This document shows, piece by piece, positions 17,701-27,360 of a stretch of DNA of 64,000 nucleotides. Position 1 is the stretch's first letter, and every line of letters begins with the position of its first letter. Below the pieces are notes generated by a model. That model was not told the origin of the DNA, ran no database searches, and was given only the letters and a program-made list of their open reading frames with translations. The position numbers and the translations under genes are program-made. The stretch is from Clostridiales bacterium (GTDB lineage: Bacteria > Bacillota > Clostridia > Saccharofermentanales > Saccharofermentanaceae). The DNA is taken from the NCBI GenBank assembly GCA_017962145.1, contig JAGCVX010000026.1:43966-107965 (forward strand), given 5' to 3'.

Positions 17701-20700
17701 GTTCTGGCACCCAGTGTGCGCATCGCCGGATAATCGGCAACAGCGAAGTGCAGTTCTTCACGTCCGTTGAGAATAATCGCTACGTGTGCATTGCTCTCGT
17801 TATAGGATACGAAATCACCGTACTTATCGAGAACGTAATAGTTGTTCTGCGGATCCATATCGAATTCGACGATCACGCTGTTCTTATGCATGTTATAGCC
17901 GTTTCGTCCATAGAAACCGACGTCGTCACCATCTGGCTCAATAACGAAAGCAAAGCCGTTTTCCAGTGCATTTTCTGCGGAGAAAGTAAATCTTGTGTAG
18001 AACTCAAAATCACTTCCCACGTCGTTAGTAAAGCCGACAAATGCAGCACCATCGTGAGCATTGGTCGAACGGTTGAGGATCATGGTATGGCTGCCGTCAA
18101 CATACGCGCCCTCGCCATAGTAATTCCAGTTCTCCGGTACAAATTCCGTCTTGTAGCCGTAATTCGCATCACCCTCGGAGAAAGATACAAAACCGTTCGG
18201 GTTCGGTGTAGGTGTCGGATTCGGTGTAGGTGTCGGCGTAACGGTATTCTTATGGATAGCCGGATACGGATCCAGTTCTACGCCGTAGATGGTATAGGTA
18301 GCTGTAAACCAGCCGTTATGACCATTGAGGCTCCATGTGAAGCTCTCGCTTCCAGAGAACTTCTCAGCCAGGTCGATCGTATAGGAAATCAGAGGGTTAA
18401 GCGGCTTAACCACATTGCCCTGCAGATCGTATTTGGCTGCATAGATGTTGAAGACCTTGTTTTCTCCATCGTATTCATACCAGATGTCATAGCATGCACC
18501 GATTTCGAAGAAATCAGGAAGTGCAATTCTTGCAATCGGCTTATTGAATTCATAGTTTTCAACAAGTCGGATCTCCTTATCGTGGATCGCTTCAATGATG
18601 ATACCGATCGAGTTCTGATCGACTTTGTAACCGGACGGAACGATGTTCAGACCCATCACGCCGCCGTCACCGTCAATCGGGGAGATCGTGAATCGTCCGG
18701 AGAAAGAATAATCCGGAGAGAAGCCGCGGGTTCCCTGATATGCAGCAGAACCATCGGCTGCCATCGCGTTATGCATGAAAGTCATGTAGGAGGTGAAGAA
18801 TTTCGCTTGTGACTTAAGCGTCCAGTTTTCCGCTACAAAATTGTGCTGATAACGGAATACCTGCGTATCACCTTCTGAGAACGTGAAATACTTCTCCAGT
18901 TCTTCCGGATTCGGAGTCGGAGTAGGAGTCGGCGTCGATGTGTTGGTCGGTGTCGGCGTATCCGTCGGTGTAGGTGTATCCGTAGGAGTTGGAGTACTTG
19001 TAGCTGTAGGTGTCGGCGTGCTCGTTGCCGTAGGAGTAGGCGTATCTGTCGGAGTAGGCGTTACCGTATTGGTTGGCGTAGGCGTATCCGTTGGAGTCGG
19101 CGTTGCCGTATTTGTAGGTGTAGGTGTCGATGTATTCGTAGGTGTAGGTGTCACCGTAGAAGTCGGCGTAGGTGTATCTGTAGGCGTGAGTGTAACCGGC
19201 ACAGGTATACTCGTAGGAGTCGGTGTGCTTGTTGCCGTCGGTGTAGGAGTTGCTGTATTGGTAGGCGTTGGCGTATTTGTAGGTGTCGGCGTCGCCGTGT
19301 TTGTCGGTGTAGGTGTAGCCGTATTCGTCGGCGTCGGAGTCGATGTATTCGTCGGCGTAGGTGTCACCGTGTTGGTTGGTGTAGGTGTATTGGTAGGCGT
19401 CGGTGTGGACGTGTTTGTCGGAGTAGGGGTGGACGTGTTCGTCGGTGTCGGCGTTGATGTAGCCGTAGGTGTCGGTGTATCCGTTGCTGTCGGAACCGGA
19501 GTATCGGTCGGTGTAGGTGTTGCCGGTACAATAACGATGACGGTTTCCTGAGCCAGGATCACTTCACCGGTAGTCAGTTCGACATAGGCCTCCATCTTAT
19601 ACTCACCGGCCTGCTCCGGAGTGAGCGTATAGGTCATATCTTCTTCAAGTTCGACCGGTTCACCGTTCAAACGGAACTTGACCTCGAAAGGTGTCTCACT
19701 CTGCTCGCAAACAACAGCAAAAACACTGGACTGTCCCAGTTCGATCTGTGTCGGGTCAGCTGTGATATGAATGATAGGCAGGATATAAAGAAGTTCGAGA
19801 TCCTCGGCGCTTGCCGTGATATTGAGGATAGATCCGTTATATGCAAACTGGTTGCAGATGATACGGCCGTTAAATGTGGTGTCATAAGCGTTGATGCTTA
19901 CATTGCCGTTCGGCGCATAGATAATGCCGTTAACCGTGATCTTTGAGCCGTTGATCGTAACGTTTCCATACTTGGAATAAAGAACGACTCTTCCCTCACC
20001 GGAAAGTGAATCGACGTTATAGGTAATATCTCCGTCGGCGACGATCACACAGTCTCCTTCGAACTTCGTTCCGGAGATCGAAAGGTTTCCGTTGGTGTAA
20101 TAATATCCGTTTGCTACGATCTGATCCTGAGAATTAATTGCAGAAGGATCTACCGGATCCATTCTTGTAGAAAGGTTCTCGATTGCATAGGAAAAGTCCG
20201 GCGCAGCGGTCGGCGTAATGCCTTCGTTTCTCTGGCCGATATTGATCTGATAACCGTTGGCATTGATGCGTCCTACGGCATCGACATTACCAAGAAGTGT
20301 TAATTCAGAGCCCTGGTAATCGAAGTTTCCGCCGGAATATACATCACCGACGATCTTACTTTTCCAACCCTGGAATAGGAAACTGCTCTGACCATAAACC
20401 GCATACGGAAAGAGTGTGGTCTCATTTTCTTCGGATGGATCTGCCGCTTCTGCGATGATCTCGATTTCCGGAATCTCATTGATCTTTCCCTGTACGATCA
20501 TGCCGAAAGAAGCAGACGCATTCGGCGCAATCACACCATTATAGGTCTCGTTACTCACCGAAATCTTATTCGGTGAAGCCAGATCGGAAGGTGCGGCAAG
20601 CGCATTCCAGATCGAGGAGACCGTGGTGGTATCCTTATACGTAAACTCGACCTGCCATCCGTCGGTGGCGTTAGCACCTTGATTCTCGACGGTGACTTCG

Positions 20701-20876
20701 GCCTGGGTAAAATCTCCCCATGCACTAATAGTCTTGTAAGTAACTTTGAGATCTTCTTTCGTGGCAGACCCCTGATCTGCCTTAACATGTCTGATTGGAC
20801 AAATTCCAATGACTATGGCTAAAGTCAGCAATAGGCTGACCAGCCGTACGTGGCGGGAACGGCACAACAAATCCAT
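11703..20876 (-). CDS. giant secreted RHS/YD-repeat protein with CBM2-like and lectin-like domains
   Basis: 3057 aa; AGGAGG lies 8 nt before the ATG. Order of parts: signal peptide (about 1-33, ending HVKA); a CBM2-like domain (about 40-140, WNA and [16 protein letters not shown]); a glycine/asparagine-rich beta-solenoid-like region (about 165-350); an Ig-like domain; a Thr-Pro linker (about 449-659); three jelly-roll, lectin-like domains (about 665-880, 896-1139, 1142-1395), each with a DxDG or VEYDG core; Ig-like domains (about 1397-1690); the RHS entry segment ([15 protein letters not shown]); more than 40 YD repeats; and the RHS core [22 protein letters not shown] near 2859 with [11 protein letters not shown]. 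The last about 150 residues are a variable tail with hydrophobic helices. RHS shells usually encase a C-terminal effector; here the tail matches no toxin I know. No clear immunity gene follows. Confidence 0.9.
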   Translation of the reverse strand: MDLLCRSRHVRLVSLLLTLAIVIGICPIRHVKADQGSATKEDLKVTYKTISAWGDFTQAEVTVENQGANATDGWQVEFTYKDTTTVSSIWNALAAPSDLASPNKISVSNETYNGVIAPNASASFGMIVQGKINEIPEIEIIAEAADPSEENETTLFPYAVYGQSSFLFQGWKSKIVGDVYSGGNFDYQGSELTLLGNVDAVGRINANGYQINIGQRNEGITPTAAPDFSYAIENLSTRMDPVDPSAINSQDQIVANGYYYTNGNLSISGTKFEGDCVIVADGDITYNVDSLSGEGRVVLYSKYGNVTINGSKITVNGIIYAPNGNVSINAYDTTFNGRIICNQFAYNGSILNITASAEDLELLYILPIIHITADPTQIELGQSSVFAVVCEQSETPFEVKFRLNGEPVELEEDMTYTLTPEQAGEYKMEAYVELTTGEVILAQETVIVIVPATPTPTDTPVPTATDTPTPTATSTPTPTNTSTPTPTNTSTPTPTNTPTPTNTVTPTPTNTSTPTPTNTATPTPTNTATPTPTNTPTPTNTATPTPTATSTPTPTSIPVPVTLTPTDTPTPTSTVTPTPTNTSTPTPTNTATPTPTDTPTPTNTVTPTPTDTPTPTATSTPTPTATSTPTPTDTPTPTDTPTPTNTSTPTPTPTPNPEELEKYFTFSEGDTQVFRYQHNFVAENWTLKSQAKFFTSYMTFMHNAMAADGSAAYQGTRGFSPDYSFSGRFTISPIDGDGGVMGLNIVPSGYKVDQNSIGIIIEAIHDKEIRLVENYEFNKPIARIALPDFFEIGACYDIWYEYDGENKVFNIYAAKYDLQGNVVKPLNPLISYTIDLAEKFSGSESFTWSLNGHNGWFTATYTIYGVELDPYPAIHKNTVTPTPTPNPTPTPNPNGFVSFSEGDANYGYKTEFVPENWNYYGEGAYVDGSHTMILNRSTNAHDGAAFVGFTNDVGSDFEFYTRFTFSAENALENGFAFVIEPDGDDVGFYGRNGYNMHKNSVIVEFDMDPQNNYYVLDKYGDFVSYNESNAHVAIILNGREELHFAVADYPAMRTLGARTDAYVEYDGTTLSVYVCTINEFGHIYKYADPILSLDIDLNEFFGGNSNLYMGFIGGDFKKDSNTILHGFEVSDEPIKGLRPDDLPIKEQDRYQIISIGDEDFGYIRRFDKAEWNGNGDMTPDRMTVGKGVAEIQQKYYLTPREFSEDYSFSLRFTAYIANDEAGHYMNFVLSSSPDTREHSISFHLDTIATGDSHWRNEFGEPIEGEPDGWYAGTEPYPAMVAICTNGNDRRDWAMAQYLPLLTGGLEHEVWVDYDGSTKMMYLYIAERDADGNVEKPDTPLLVCPIDLEEVFQGSHTVYPGVLGKTELLDWGEYYLDGFEFDPNPQIRDEFEGVLQVLAPLDNRPYDINESIDISGRIGPAADPETDCRVDIVNEEGEVVYSSVNDISTEFGYIDRIPAKDMPLGEYTIVLTVKDRDGNDFTKEIPISIYKKIYLNVELDPAIFEEKGIIFNGSIDCNEDSTYSISMYNAETEELVVEYFGEGNKKNEKLAEFLLADLHSGTYTVVLVVTSASGLTSTKKTQIEYIAPQRDYSDDELFVDIRDNQMDLEVSFMENIYGTVSGTMLTGYVFEILPADSDVEIYSSEGTEGVFDDVLGIIDATLLLNGYYTIRVTALAEDGGSLSDEITVKVSGNAKIGNYSITFNDLTTGMNNFPIQIFRTYDSRHLYEEGDFGYGWDLSIGGPTISISGRLGVGWKQGKLPGFVMGVTYFWREVFSHEITVDWGNGKTETFKLKLSPEKQEYLEMEQNISAYFEAKNGSTSTLEILDQHTQLWYNDGELKSDIFTDEVFAPKNFLLTTKDGTKYYFNIDTGLNKVVDTYGNTIVISEDGVFYLDGSGIEFVRDENGRITSISDGVQTVSYTYDDNGDLIAVNDRGNNTTEFGYTDHYLNDIVDPRGVHVSRNEYDDDGRLVAIIDADNHRIEVNHDLAHKTEVVTNRLGYATIYTYDDYGNVLTETDALGRTTYKTYDENHNLSSFTDAMGNTTYYCYSADGELQSFTDSLGRTGQYSYTKENWVSSVDVYGTEMLRVTYDYDGGGANLVEASGNNTRIDLDSNGRIAGVSDSISLMYSIVYDTEGRIISATDSEGKTITFTYNAQNLVATRTESDGKISLVISYEYDLYGNVIKEIHPDGTFVTYKYDTAGNTITSVDETGNSTSYSYDAYGNCTEIAYPDGTTETFVYDVENQLVYSTDRKGQSISYKYDKVGNLVEKSYSTGAVEKYSYDSNDRQVSYQNLCGGVTYYDYDAAGRCTEITDPFGNTTVYTYSDAGMVTSFTDAEGNVFSFTYDTCGNRTKATYPDGNSATWTYDVRGRMTSFTDCENHATSYSYDTMDNLTSVTDAYGNSWVYEYDAFGNITKISDSLGNETTYSYDQYGRIFKITDAAGNESHISYNDKGQVVSYTDFGGNTSTYTYDSKGREISLNDGEGTISCTYNSNGQIESVKDESGTIFYTYDSFGNLASVKDAQGNTIQYSYDACGNMIALSYSENTVSYEYDIEGRLTRVVDGDGNFTTYSYDKLGNLAKTEYSNGVVTTYEYNSMSVLIKLVTTNSQGTILASYEYTIGANGERLSCQELNRKVTYTYDDLGRLTSEIIESNGNTSVTTYAYDANSNRVSMTKDGVTTTYKYNELNQLVQAGNVVYTYDNAGNLVAQSANGILVASYEYNSRNQMVKAVVNSSNGTLTETYTYNVFGDRTSKTSNGVTTYYTIDYSGEYSQILAATTASESVFYIRGHELISTTTGDDTSFYLFDGGNTVRALTDMNGSISDEYIFDAFGNELAHSGSSDNEYGLQGELKDATGLYYLRARYMDPQTGTFTSMDTYAGEMKEPMSLNKYLFAFSNPIKYCDPSGHFCTLVESMMVQFIATTIATISIDLYKTLTGKRTRGSGEIVFDILKDSVVGGLTYTLAPGANSFIDAMFESVAFALMALAAVWAISKALMTVFDPDKYEQWSVQDMCNAALHYFSEFVNKLAVKTMLRFFFDGEKMNFWTTLIGAVYAERKR
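18885..19525 (-). repeat. tandem Thr-Pro linker repeat inside the RHS gene
   Basis: About 210 codons of TPTPTNT/TPTPTAT/TPTPTDT-type units, an extended surface linker likely to be O-glycosylated or wall-spanning. On the opposite strand the same DNA reads as an open Val/Gly frame, which is a by-product. Such low-complexity DNA is prone to slippage, so length may vary among strains. A short second linker ([14 protein letters not shown]) lies at 18190-18240. Confidence 0.9.
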
Positions 20877-21053
20877 AACTTAGTCCTCCTGAGGTTCCTT
20901 ATTCTTTCCCCATGAGGCTAGTACTAGATATGACAACCCTTCTCCATATTATCAACCCTGAACAAGCCCCAGCAAAGAATATCACGGTCCGCTAAGGAAG
21001 TAAAGCGCTTTTATGATTTATCAAAAACTAAACTGAAAAACTCTAACTAAAAA

Positions 21054-21090
21054 GCACCCTCCCCTTACGTTATCCGCATGGGGAGGGCGC
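21054..21090 (-). terminator. terminator downstream of the leucine-rich DUF4214 gene
   Basis: Arms GCACCCTCCCC and GGGGAGGGCGC (one mismatch) with a 15-nt loop, then TTTTT on the minus strand. It separates this gene from the RHS gene. Confidence 0.85.
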
Positions 21091-21116
21091 TTGATGTTTT
21101 AAGATAGAATCACTAC

Positions 21117-23630
21117 TTACTCGTGGATATCGCCGCGGTCGATTCCGTAACGGTTACAGATCTCCTGGAATTCAGGGCAGGAAGCGAAAGCTTTCATGGC
21201 ATCGGTTCTGGATGTTCCGCCATTGAGAAGTCCGAGCCAGTAGTTAAATCCGTCCGCGTCTGCCTCACGTCCCATAAAGGTCGTATAGAGTCTTCTTAAG
21301 TACTCTTCGTTCGAGGTATTAAATCCCTGGAACTCCGGAGATTCGAAGAAGAGACTTGCCGCCTGGAAGCCTGTCGCTTCAAGGTTCGTAAGAGCCAGTG
21401 ACCAGTAGTTGAGTCCGTCTTCTTCCGGATCTCTTCCGAGACAGCAAGTATAAAGACGTGTCGCAAACTTGATCGCGTTCTTAGACGCGATGGTCGCCTT
21501 ATGCCACTGCGCACCGGACTTGACGCCATAGGTCGCGCAGATATTGCACCACTCAACAGATTCGATAAAGTCATTTACGAGGTCAGCCTTCGGTGAACCG
21601 GAAGAAAGTCTTCCCAGCCAGTAGGCCTTACCGTCTGCTTCCGAAGCTCTGCCGAAGAATGTCAGATAAAGTGTCTCGACAAACTCATCGTCCGGAAGAT
21701 TTCTTCCCAGGAATTCCGGCGCATCCAGCAGGAAGAATCGGGCACAGTCTGCACCGGTGAAGCCCTTATTAACAACCTGGTCTACCCAGAATGCCTTACC
21801 TTCCGCCTCGGAAGCTCTGCCGAGTGCTACCGTGTAGAGACGCTCAACGAAGTCCTCGAAGGAAGGATCTTTAGCCGGTTCCGGTGTCGGTGTATCCGGC
21901 TGCGGCTCAGGAGTAGTCGGTTCCGGTGTCGGAGTATCCGGCTGCGGAGCAGGTGTATTCGGTTCCGGTGACGGGGTATCCGGTTCCGGAGTAGGTGTAT
22001 CCGGAGTCGGCGCTGTAGCGACGATCTTCAATGTCGGATCTACCCAGAGTTCTCCCCTGTCAGCATTGTTATTGTAATACACCGTCAAATATCTCGTAGT
22101 AACATAGTCTCCATCTTTGTTCTGTACCGGTTGCTCGATTTCATCACCATGTAAAGCAGCCATATAAAGAGCTTCGATTTTGTAGATTTCAAGCGTATCG
22201 ATCGGATTAAGAAAAATAGCAAGGTACGTAAGATTGGGGAACAGATCCTGATTGAAGGATGCTAATTCATTATTTCCGACATCTAATTGCGTCAGACACT
22301 TACAGTCGATCGAATCCAGTGAAGTAAGAAGATTACATTCGCAATTAATAAATTCAAGTTTCGGACAGTCGGAAACCGTCAGAGATTCCAGAAGTCCATG
22401 TGCCAGATTCAAAGATTGCAATTCCGGAAAATCCACCACGCTCATGGTTTTCATATTGTGTCCCCAAATAACAAGAGTTTGCAGTTTCGGGCAATCGGAA
22501 ATGTCCGCATTTTCAAACTCACAAAAAGAGGAATCGATATACTCCAGTTTCGGACATTCCTTAATCGTCAGAGCTTTTGCCTTGCTCAGATCGTCAAAAG
22601 CGACTCTTTCCAGATACTTAAAGTTTTCAAGGCTGATGCTCTTGATCGTATCATTCTCAGTAACAGTCAGCGCATATACAGAATCTCTGAAAAGGTTAAG
22701 ATCCTCCAGAGACACGATATCTGTGCCTTTAATATTGACATCATCCACCTGATCCATCTCGATCGTATCGAGAACGCCATTATTATCGCTGTCGTATCCT
22801 TCATCGATCAGGAATTCAACAAATGCAGAATCCACGAAATAATCCTTATACTCCGGATAGGTCACCGGTAATCCGTAAACCACCTGACAGGTTTCATCAG
22901 CGGTGATCAGGACATCGAAGGAAACCGAACCCGATTTCCAGGTTATCTGATACTTGTGTGCATAAACATAATTCGAATCAATTACGAAGGTCTTTTCACC
23001 CAAATCAGAGAGCTTCGTTTCCGAATACAGCGGATCCCAGATCTTGGTGCCGTACATATTCAGGAATTTCAGTTTCGGGCAGCAATAGCAATCGATCTGT
23101 TCCAACATTACATTATCCTGAAAGAAAATCGTCCGCAGTTTGGCTCCGGTAACGATTAACTTCTTCAGGTTTCCGATTCCCTTAATATTGATCGACTCCA
23201 CGTTATCACAATGGCACTCCAGAGAACGCAGGTCCGTATTGCCGGAAAGATCGATCTTCTTCAGCTGGGAACATCCGTTAAGCGTAAGATTTGTCACAAT
23301 GAAATAACCGATACCGTCAAGATCTTTGATCGAATCATCATCGATCGCAAGATCAGTCCACGTCCTTTCTGCCAAAGACAAATAGCCGTCGCCGTCTGCG
23401 TCACAAGTTCTGACGATATTCTCTCTGAAATAGTAGTCGGAAAAGTGTGCGGAATCGATATAGATATCGTCCGTCGTATTCACCACATCTTCCTCCGTCG
23501 AAACCAGAGATTCTTCCTTTTCATCTTCCACATCCGCGCGGATCTCCTGTCGGGACATGGCAACTGCAGGCGTTGCAGCAAGCATGCCGAGTGTCAGCGC
23601 CCAAGCAATAAATTTCTTAGATCTTAACAT
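21117..23630 (-). CDS. secreted leucine-rich-repeat protein with C-terminal DUF4214-type module
   Basis: 837 aa, exported. Signal peptide about 1-25 (ending TPAVAMS). The body to about residue 530 contains irregular leucine-rich repeats (LTLNGCSQLKKIDLSGN, LRSLECHCDNVESINIKG) and two EF-hand-like loops, DADGDGYLSLAE and DSDNNGVLDTIE, suggesting calcium-stabilised folding. A Pro-Glu-Thr linker (PEPDTPSPEPNTPAPQ) spans about 545-590. The last about 240 residues hold four copies of LYxxxxGRxxxxxGxxxW, i.e. DUF4214-type repeats, ending CNRYGIDRG. The same C-terminal module is on the protein at 49331-51253. The start has AAAGGGG upstream. It is probably a cell-surface adhesin or binding protein; ligand unknown. 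Confidence 0.85.
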   Translation of the reverse strand: MLRSKKFIAWALTLGMLAATPAVAMSRQEIRADVEDEKEESLVSTEEDVVNTTDDIYIDSAHFSDYYFRENIVRTCDADGDGYLSLAERTWTDLAIDDDSIKDLDGIGYFIVTNLTLNGCSQLKKIDLSGNTDLRSLECHCDNVESINIKGIGNLKKLIVTGAKLRTIFFQDNVMLEQIDCYCCPKLKFLNMYGTKIWDPLYSETKLSDLGEKTFVIDSNYVYAHKYQITWKSGSVSFDVLITADETCQVVYGLPVTYPEYKDYFVDSAFVEFLIDEGYDSDNNGVLDTIEMDQVDDVNIKGTDIVSLEDLNLFRDSVYALTVTENDTIKSISLENFKYLERVAFDDLSKAKALTIKECPKLEYIDSSFCEFENADISDCPKLQTLVIWGHNMKTMSVVDFPELQSLNLAHGLLESLTVSDCPKLEFINCECNLLTSLDSIDCKCLTQLDVGNNELASFNQDLFPNLTYLAIFLNPIDTLEIYKIEALYMAALHGDEIEQPVQNKDGDYVTTRYLTVYYNNNADRGELWVDPTLKIVATAPTPDTPTPEPDTPSPEPNTPAPQPDTPTPEPTTPEPQPDTPTPEPAKDPSFEDFVERLYTVALGRASEAEGKAFWVDQVVNKGFTGADCARFFLLDAPEFLGRNLPDDEFVETLYLTFFGRASEADGKAYWLGRLSSGSPKADLVNDFIESVEWCNICATYGVKSGAQWHKATIASKNAIKFATRLYTCCLGRDPEEDGLNYWSLALTNLEATGFQAASLFFESPEFQGFNTSNEEYLRRLYTTFMGREADADGFNYWLGLLNGGTSRTDAMKAFASCPEFQEICNRYGIDRGDIHE

Positions 23631-23705
23631 GAAATTACCCCTTTACTTTCTGTCATAATCTATACCGGAATCCCCCGTTGACGACTCCCGGCATTACTTC
23701 ATACA

Positions 23706-23734
23706 TTATAACATGTAATATCCCCGTGACTAAG
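23706..23734 (-). promoter_or_regulatory. promoter for the leucine-rich DUF4214 gene
   Basis: Extended -10 element TGTTATAAT (TATAAT at 23711-23706) with a weak -35 TTAGTC 17 bp upstream, about 75 bp before the ATG. Confidence 0.6.
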
Positions 23735-23738
23735 ACAA

Positions 23739-23772
23739 AAGCACCAGAAAATGTCTATTTCATGGTGCTTTA
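23739..23772 (-). terminator. terminator downstream of the flavodoxin gene
   Basis: Perfect 9-bp arms AAAGCACCA and TGGTGCTTT, loop 16 nt, followed by TTTTG on the minus strand. It ends the kinase-like/argC/flavodoxin run. Confidence 0.75.
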
Positions 23773-23832
23773 TTTCGTATTTGAGTATCTTTTCAGGATT
23801 CTTTGACTCTATACTGTATCCGGTTGTTCAGA

Positions 23833-24333
23833 TCAGTTTTCCTGAAGGAAGAATTCTTTACGCAGATTACTGATAAAGGAATCCAGTTTTACTTCGTTTC
23901 CGGCCGCCTGTTTCGTACTGTTCCGATCAGCCAGACCGACCGTCACACGAATCGAGGGCAGTTCTTTCTTCATGATATCGAGGCACTTGTCGCATTTACC
24001 GCTCGCCGCGATTGCCCAGGCGCCGACCACCTTATCCTTCTTCGCAAGATCAGAGATAAACTGATTAACTGCCATACAGGGCTTACCCGCCCAGACCGGT
24101 GTACCCAGGATGATCGCATCGTAGGAAGATACATCCGCCGTATAAGGCTGAAGCTCCGTCCCCTGGCCTTTCGTCGCACCGCCGCCTCCGTGAAGAAACT
24201 TCAAAAGTCCCTTCTTCGGAATATCCTTGATCGGAACCAGACGCATCAGATCCGCGCCGAGCGACGCAGCGATCTTCTCCGCCGCGTCTTTCGTATTGCC
24301 TTCCAAAGAATAATACACGACCAGTGTTCTCAT
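23833..24333 (-). CDS. flavodoxin family protein
   Basis: 166 aa. The N-terminus MRTLVVYYSLEGNTKDAAEKIA carries the FMN-phosphate loop (SLEGNT), and YDAIILGTPVWAGKPCMAVNQF is the second FMN-contact region. The LRKEFF tail ends the fold. It is likely a soluble electron carrier or FMN-dependent reductase. A CDKC pair near residue 112 is unusual and could be redox-active. It starts 13 bp after argC and shares its transcript. Confidence 0.88.
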   Translation of the reverse strand: MRTLVVYYSLEGNTKDAAEKIAASLGADLMRLVPIKDIPKKGLLKFLHGGGGATKGQGTELQPYTADVSSYDAIILGTPVWAGKPCMAVNQFISDLAKKDKVVGAWAIAASGKCDKCLDIMKKELPSIRVTVGLADRNSTKQAAGNEVKLDSFISNLRKEFFLQEN

Positions 24334-24346
24334 GAGATCACCTCTC

Positions 24347-25300
24347 TTACAGGTTCAGGCCCTTTGCCGCATCGCATCCGAGTTTGATGTTCATGCACTC
24401 GATAGCCGCACCGGAAGCGCCTTTACCGAGGTTGTCAAACTGGGAAGAAACTACGATTCTTTCTTCATTTCCGGTTACATAGATCTTCAGGCCGTCCCAT
24501 CCGGACAGTCCATTTCCCGCGAGAAAACCACTGGCTGCAGTCTCATCGTCGTCTTTGGCCACTTCGATGAACTTCTGGCCTTTATAGTACTCACGGTAGA
24601 AAGAAAGCAGATCCGCCGGGGTCACCTTCTTACTTAACATATCGGCATAAAGCGGTACAGATACGACCATGCCGCTGTAGTAATCGTCGATGATCGGTGA
24701 GAACAAAGGCGTTCTCGTAAGACCCGTGATGGCCTTCATTTCCTTAAGATGCTTATGCTGCTGGGTAAGCGCATACTCACGTCCGGAAGCAAACTCAGAA
24801 GGACGGTCTTCGCTTTCGTAGACCGCGATGGTCTTCTTTCCCGCTCCACTATAGCCGGAAAGCGCAAAGGAAGATACCGGATAATCCTTCGGCAGGATAC
24901 CGGATGCGATCAGCGGATACACCAGAGAAATGAAACCGGAAGCATAGCATCCCGGAACCGCGATGCGGTTGCCCTTGGAGATCGCTTCACGATGTGCATC
25001 CGAAAGCTCCGGGAAGCCATATGCCCAGCCCGGTTCTGTACGATGCGCTGTCGATGCGTCGATGATCACGACATGGTCGTTCGAAGAATCAACGAGGCTG
25101 ACGGCTTCTCTTGCAGCGACATCCGGAAGGCACAGGAACGTGATATCCGAAGAGTTGATCATCTTGCTTCTCTCCGCCGGATCTTTTCGCAGTTCAGGAT
25201 CGATCTTTAAGATCTCGATGTCGTCTCTTCCCTGGAAGCGTTCAAAGATACGAAGTCCTGTGGTTCCTTCACTTCCGTCGATAAATACTTTCGTTTTCAT
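24347..25300 (-). CDS. argC: N-acetyl-gamma-glutamyl-phosphate reductase (short type)
   Basis: 317 aa, third step of arginine synthesis: NADPH-dependent reduction of N-acetylglutamyl phosphate to the semialdehyde. N-terminal dinucleotide fold (FIDGSEGTTGLRIFERF), catalytic cysteine in VPGCYASGFIS (about residue 113), SGYSGAGKKT, and the conserved SPIIDDYYSGMVVSVPL. Length and sequence fit the short type 2 ArgC. The ATG at 25300 is preferred over 25306, because GAGG is 7 nt from the first and 1 nt from the second. No other arg gene is in the window. It lies between a kinase-like gene and a flavodoxin. Confidence 0.93.
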   Translation of the reverse strand: MKTKVFIDGSEGTTGLRIFERFQGRDDIEILKIDPELRKDPAERSKMINSSDITFLCLPDVAAREAVSLVDSSNDHVVIIDASTAHRTEPGWAYGFPELSDAHREAISKGNRIAVPGCYASGFISLVYPLIASGILPKDYPVSSFALSGYSGAGKKTIAVYESEDRPSEFASGREYALTQQHKHLKEMKAITGLTRTPLFSPIIDDYYSGMVVSVPLYADMLSKKVTPADLLSFYREYYKGQKFIEVAKDDDETAASGFLAGNGLSGWDGLKIYVTGNEERIVVSSQFDNLGKGASGAAIECMNIKLGCDAAKGLNL

Positions 25301-25313
25301 GTTCATTCCTCTT

Positions 25314-25925
25314 TCACTCGATATTCTTTAAATACGCCAGGATCGTCTCAACAGATCCTTCGACATCTACCAGATCGGAATGCACGCACAGGTGATATGT
25401 GCTGCTGTTTCCCCACTTCTGGTTTGTATAGTGGTTATAGTAATTCGCGCGGGCGGCATTGACATCGTTGATATAGCGCTCCATCTGCTCGTCCGTATAG
25501 TCCGCCTTCTCAACGGCGACCTTTCGCTTTCTTTTGATCTTGTAAGGCATGCTCGCCGCGATGAATACGTTGATGCTGCCTTCATTTCGCAAAACGAAAT
25601 CCGCACAACGGCCGACGATCACGCAGGGTCCCTGTGCCGCCAGTTCCTTGATCACGCGGCACTGCTGCAGATAGATGGCATCTGAAAAATCCGGTGTATA
25701 CGAAAACGAAAAGAACGACATACGTCCTCTTCCCTTGTCCGAGATGCGGTGAGCACCTTCTTCGTTACGCTCGATGAGCTTCGGGTCCAGTCCGCCGGCC
25801 TCGGCCGCAAGTGTGATCAGTTCCTTGTCGTAGAAAGGAATACCGAGTTTTTCAGCAAGGCGGATACCGATCTCTCTTCCACCCGATCCGAATTCACGTC
25901 CGATTGTGATGATTCTGTTCTGCAT
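25314..25925 (-). CDS. cytidylate kinase-like family protein
   Basis: 203 aa. The N-terminus IITIGREFGSGGREIGIRLAEKLG is the P-loop (GREFGSGG) of the Cytidylate_kin2 family, followed by PFYDKELI and a mid-protein VIVGRCADFVLR. These proteins are shaped like cytidylate kinase but their substrates are mostly unknown. GGAG precedes the ATG. Its stop is 13 bp before the argC ATG, so the two are co-transcribed. No true cmk function is claimed. Confidence 0.87.
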   Translation of the reverse strand: MQNRIITIGREFGSGGREIGIRLAEKLGIPFYDKELITLAAEAGGLDPKLIERNEEGAHRISDKGRGRMSFFSFSYTPDFSDAIYLQQCRVIKELAAQGPCVIVGRCADFVLRNEGSINVFIAASMPYKIKRKRKVAVEKADYTDEQMERYINDVNAARANYYNHYTNQKWGNSSTYHLCVHSDLVDVEGSVETILAYLKNIE

Positions 25926-26013
25926 ATTCTTTCTCCTGTTTCGGATTGGGCTTTCGCCGTCCGTTCTCTATATTGTAACACGGCAGAGGGATTTCGGTAC
26001 CCCGTCAGATTCT

Positions 26014-27147
26014 TTACCGGAAGAAGAACCAGGCCGCAAGTCCCATGACGACCAGGAAGATCAGGTTCATCACGGTAAAGAGCACCAGATACCGTTTCGT
26101 GTGTCCCGGGCGAAGGGTTCGGTAGTGGCTGAATGTGATCAGACTCGCAAGAGACGAGATCAGGGTTCCCGTACCGCCGATATTTACACCCAGAAGCAGT
26201 TCTCTGTAGTTATCCGTAAAGCGTGAAAGCAGGATCGCCGAAGGCACGTTACTGATGACCTGGCAGGATCCGATACTGACCAGAAGCGGGCTCTTTTCAA
26301 GAAGATTTCCGACGAACTCCTGTACCGCCGGGATGCGCGCCATGTTGCCCGAAAAGACGAAGAAAAGGGCAAATGTCGAAAGCAGTCCCCAGTCCACTTC
26401 GGCAAATGCTTTTTTGTCCGCAAAGAACAGTACGACCGGGATGATCAGAAGACCTGCCCAATAAGGGATCAGGCGGAACACGATCAGAAGCGAGAATGCA
26501 AAGAGCGAAAGATACAGCGCCGCGCGCTTCCGATTCAGTTTCTGGCCGGAGTCATCCTTGATGACAAGCGGTGTCTTCGGAAGCAGAAAACATGCGGCAG
26601 TCAGCATAGCGATCGCCAGAAGAAACGGCGGGAACATGATCTGCATGAACTCCCCTGTCGGGATCTTGAAATGCGAATACAGGTAAAGATTCTGCGGATT
26701 TCCGAACGGAGTAAGCATACCGCCGAGGTTCGCGGAGATATTCTGCAGGATAAAGATATAGGCCATCTTGTCCTCATTCTTCGTAACCGAGAGCGCGAAG
26801 TACCCAAGCGGCAGGAACGTGATCAGTGCCATATCGTTTGCGATCAGCATCGATCCGATAAATGTGATATATACGAGTGCGAGAGCAAGGATACGAAGAT
26901 TGCCCGTCGTGACGACGATACGCTGCGCCACGATACCGAAAAAGCGGATGTCTTTGAGTGCGCAGATCACGGCCAGTGTCAAAAAGAGGCACGTCAGTGT
27001 TCGAAGATCGAAGTATCCGAGATATGTCTTATCCGGCGGGACGAAAAATGAAGTCGCGATTGCCAGGACCGCGGCGATACACATCACCGTGTTCTTCTTG
27101 AAAAACGAAAGACATGTTTTTCCAAAGCTTTTCTTACTGGTGTCCAC
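26014..27147 (-). CDS. citrate/anion permease-like membrane protein (SLC13/ArsB-like)
   Basis: 377 aa, about 10 membrane helices. Typical ion-transporter-superfamily signatures are seen twice: NDMALITFLPLG with NISANLGGMLTPFGNPQNLYLY in the first half, and SCQVISNVPSAILLSRF with NIGGTGTLISSLASLI in the second, fitting the two inverted halves of this fold. It probably moves a di- or tricarboxylate or another anion; substrate cannot be read from sequence. The best start is GTG at 27147 with GAGGGG about 8 nt upstream. It is shorter than most SLC13 proteins (about 450 aa). Separated by 88 bp from the next gene. Confidence 0.85.
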   Translation of the reverse strand: MDTSKKSFGKTCLSFFKKNTVMCIAAVLAIATSFFVPPDKTYLGYFDLRTLTCLFLTLAVICALKDIRFFGIVAQRIVVTTGNLRILALALVYITFIGSMLIANDMALITFLPLGYFALSVTKNEDKMAYIFILQNISANLGGMLTPFGNPQNLYLYSHFKIPTGEFMQIMFPPFLLAIAMLTAACFLLPKTPLVIKDDSGQKLNRKRAALYLSLFAFSLLIVFRLIPYWAGLLIIPVVLFFADKKAFAEVDWGLLSTFALFFVFSGNMARIPAVQEFVGNLLEKSPLLVSIGSCQVISNVPSAILLSRFTDNYRELLLGVNIGGTGTLISSLASLITFSHYRTLRPGHTKRYLVLFTVMNLIFLVVMGLAAWFFFR

Positions 27148-27279
27148 GACCCCTATCCCCTCAAGTGCATTTCACAAAGAATCGGGCGCGCAGGGCTTTC
27201 TGCCTTTATCTCGCGCCCGCGATATTATAGCATTTCAAAAAGAATAGTCAACCGAAAGAAGCGTTTTCGGGCATAAAAA

Positions 27280-27305
27280 GAGGGCTGCCGAGAGAGACAG
27301 CCCTC
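27280..27305 (-). terminator. terminator downstream of the DUF4230 gene
   Basis: 8-bp arms GAGGGCTG and CAGCCCTC with a 10-nt loop, then TTTTT on the minus strand. The flanking GCATAAAAAGAGGGC recurs at the terminator at 49261. Confidence 0.85.
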
Positions 27306-27360
27306 ATTGTGCGGGAAGGTCCGAAGTAACAACCGGCTTCCTCGCATCACTCAGATATAT

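Noticed and set aside
16203..18812. Long open frame (869 codons) on the plus strand
   Set aside because: Antisense to the RHS gene, with no recognisable domain or ribosome site; explained by codon bias in the opposite strand.
18883..19551. Plus-strand Val/Gly repeat frame
   Set aside because: It is the reverse complement of the Thr-Pro linker; the repetitive codons open the opposite frame.
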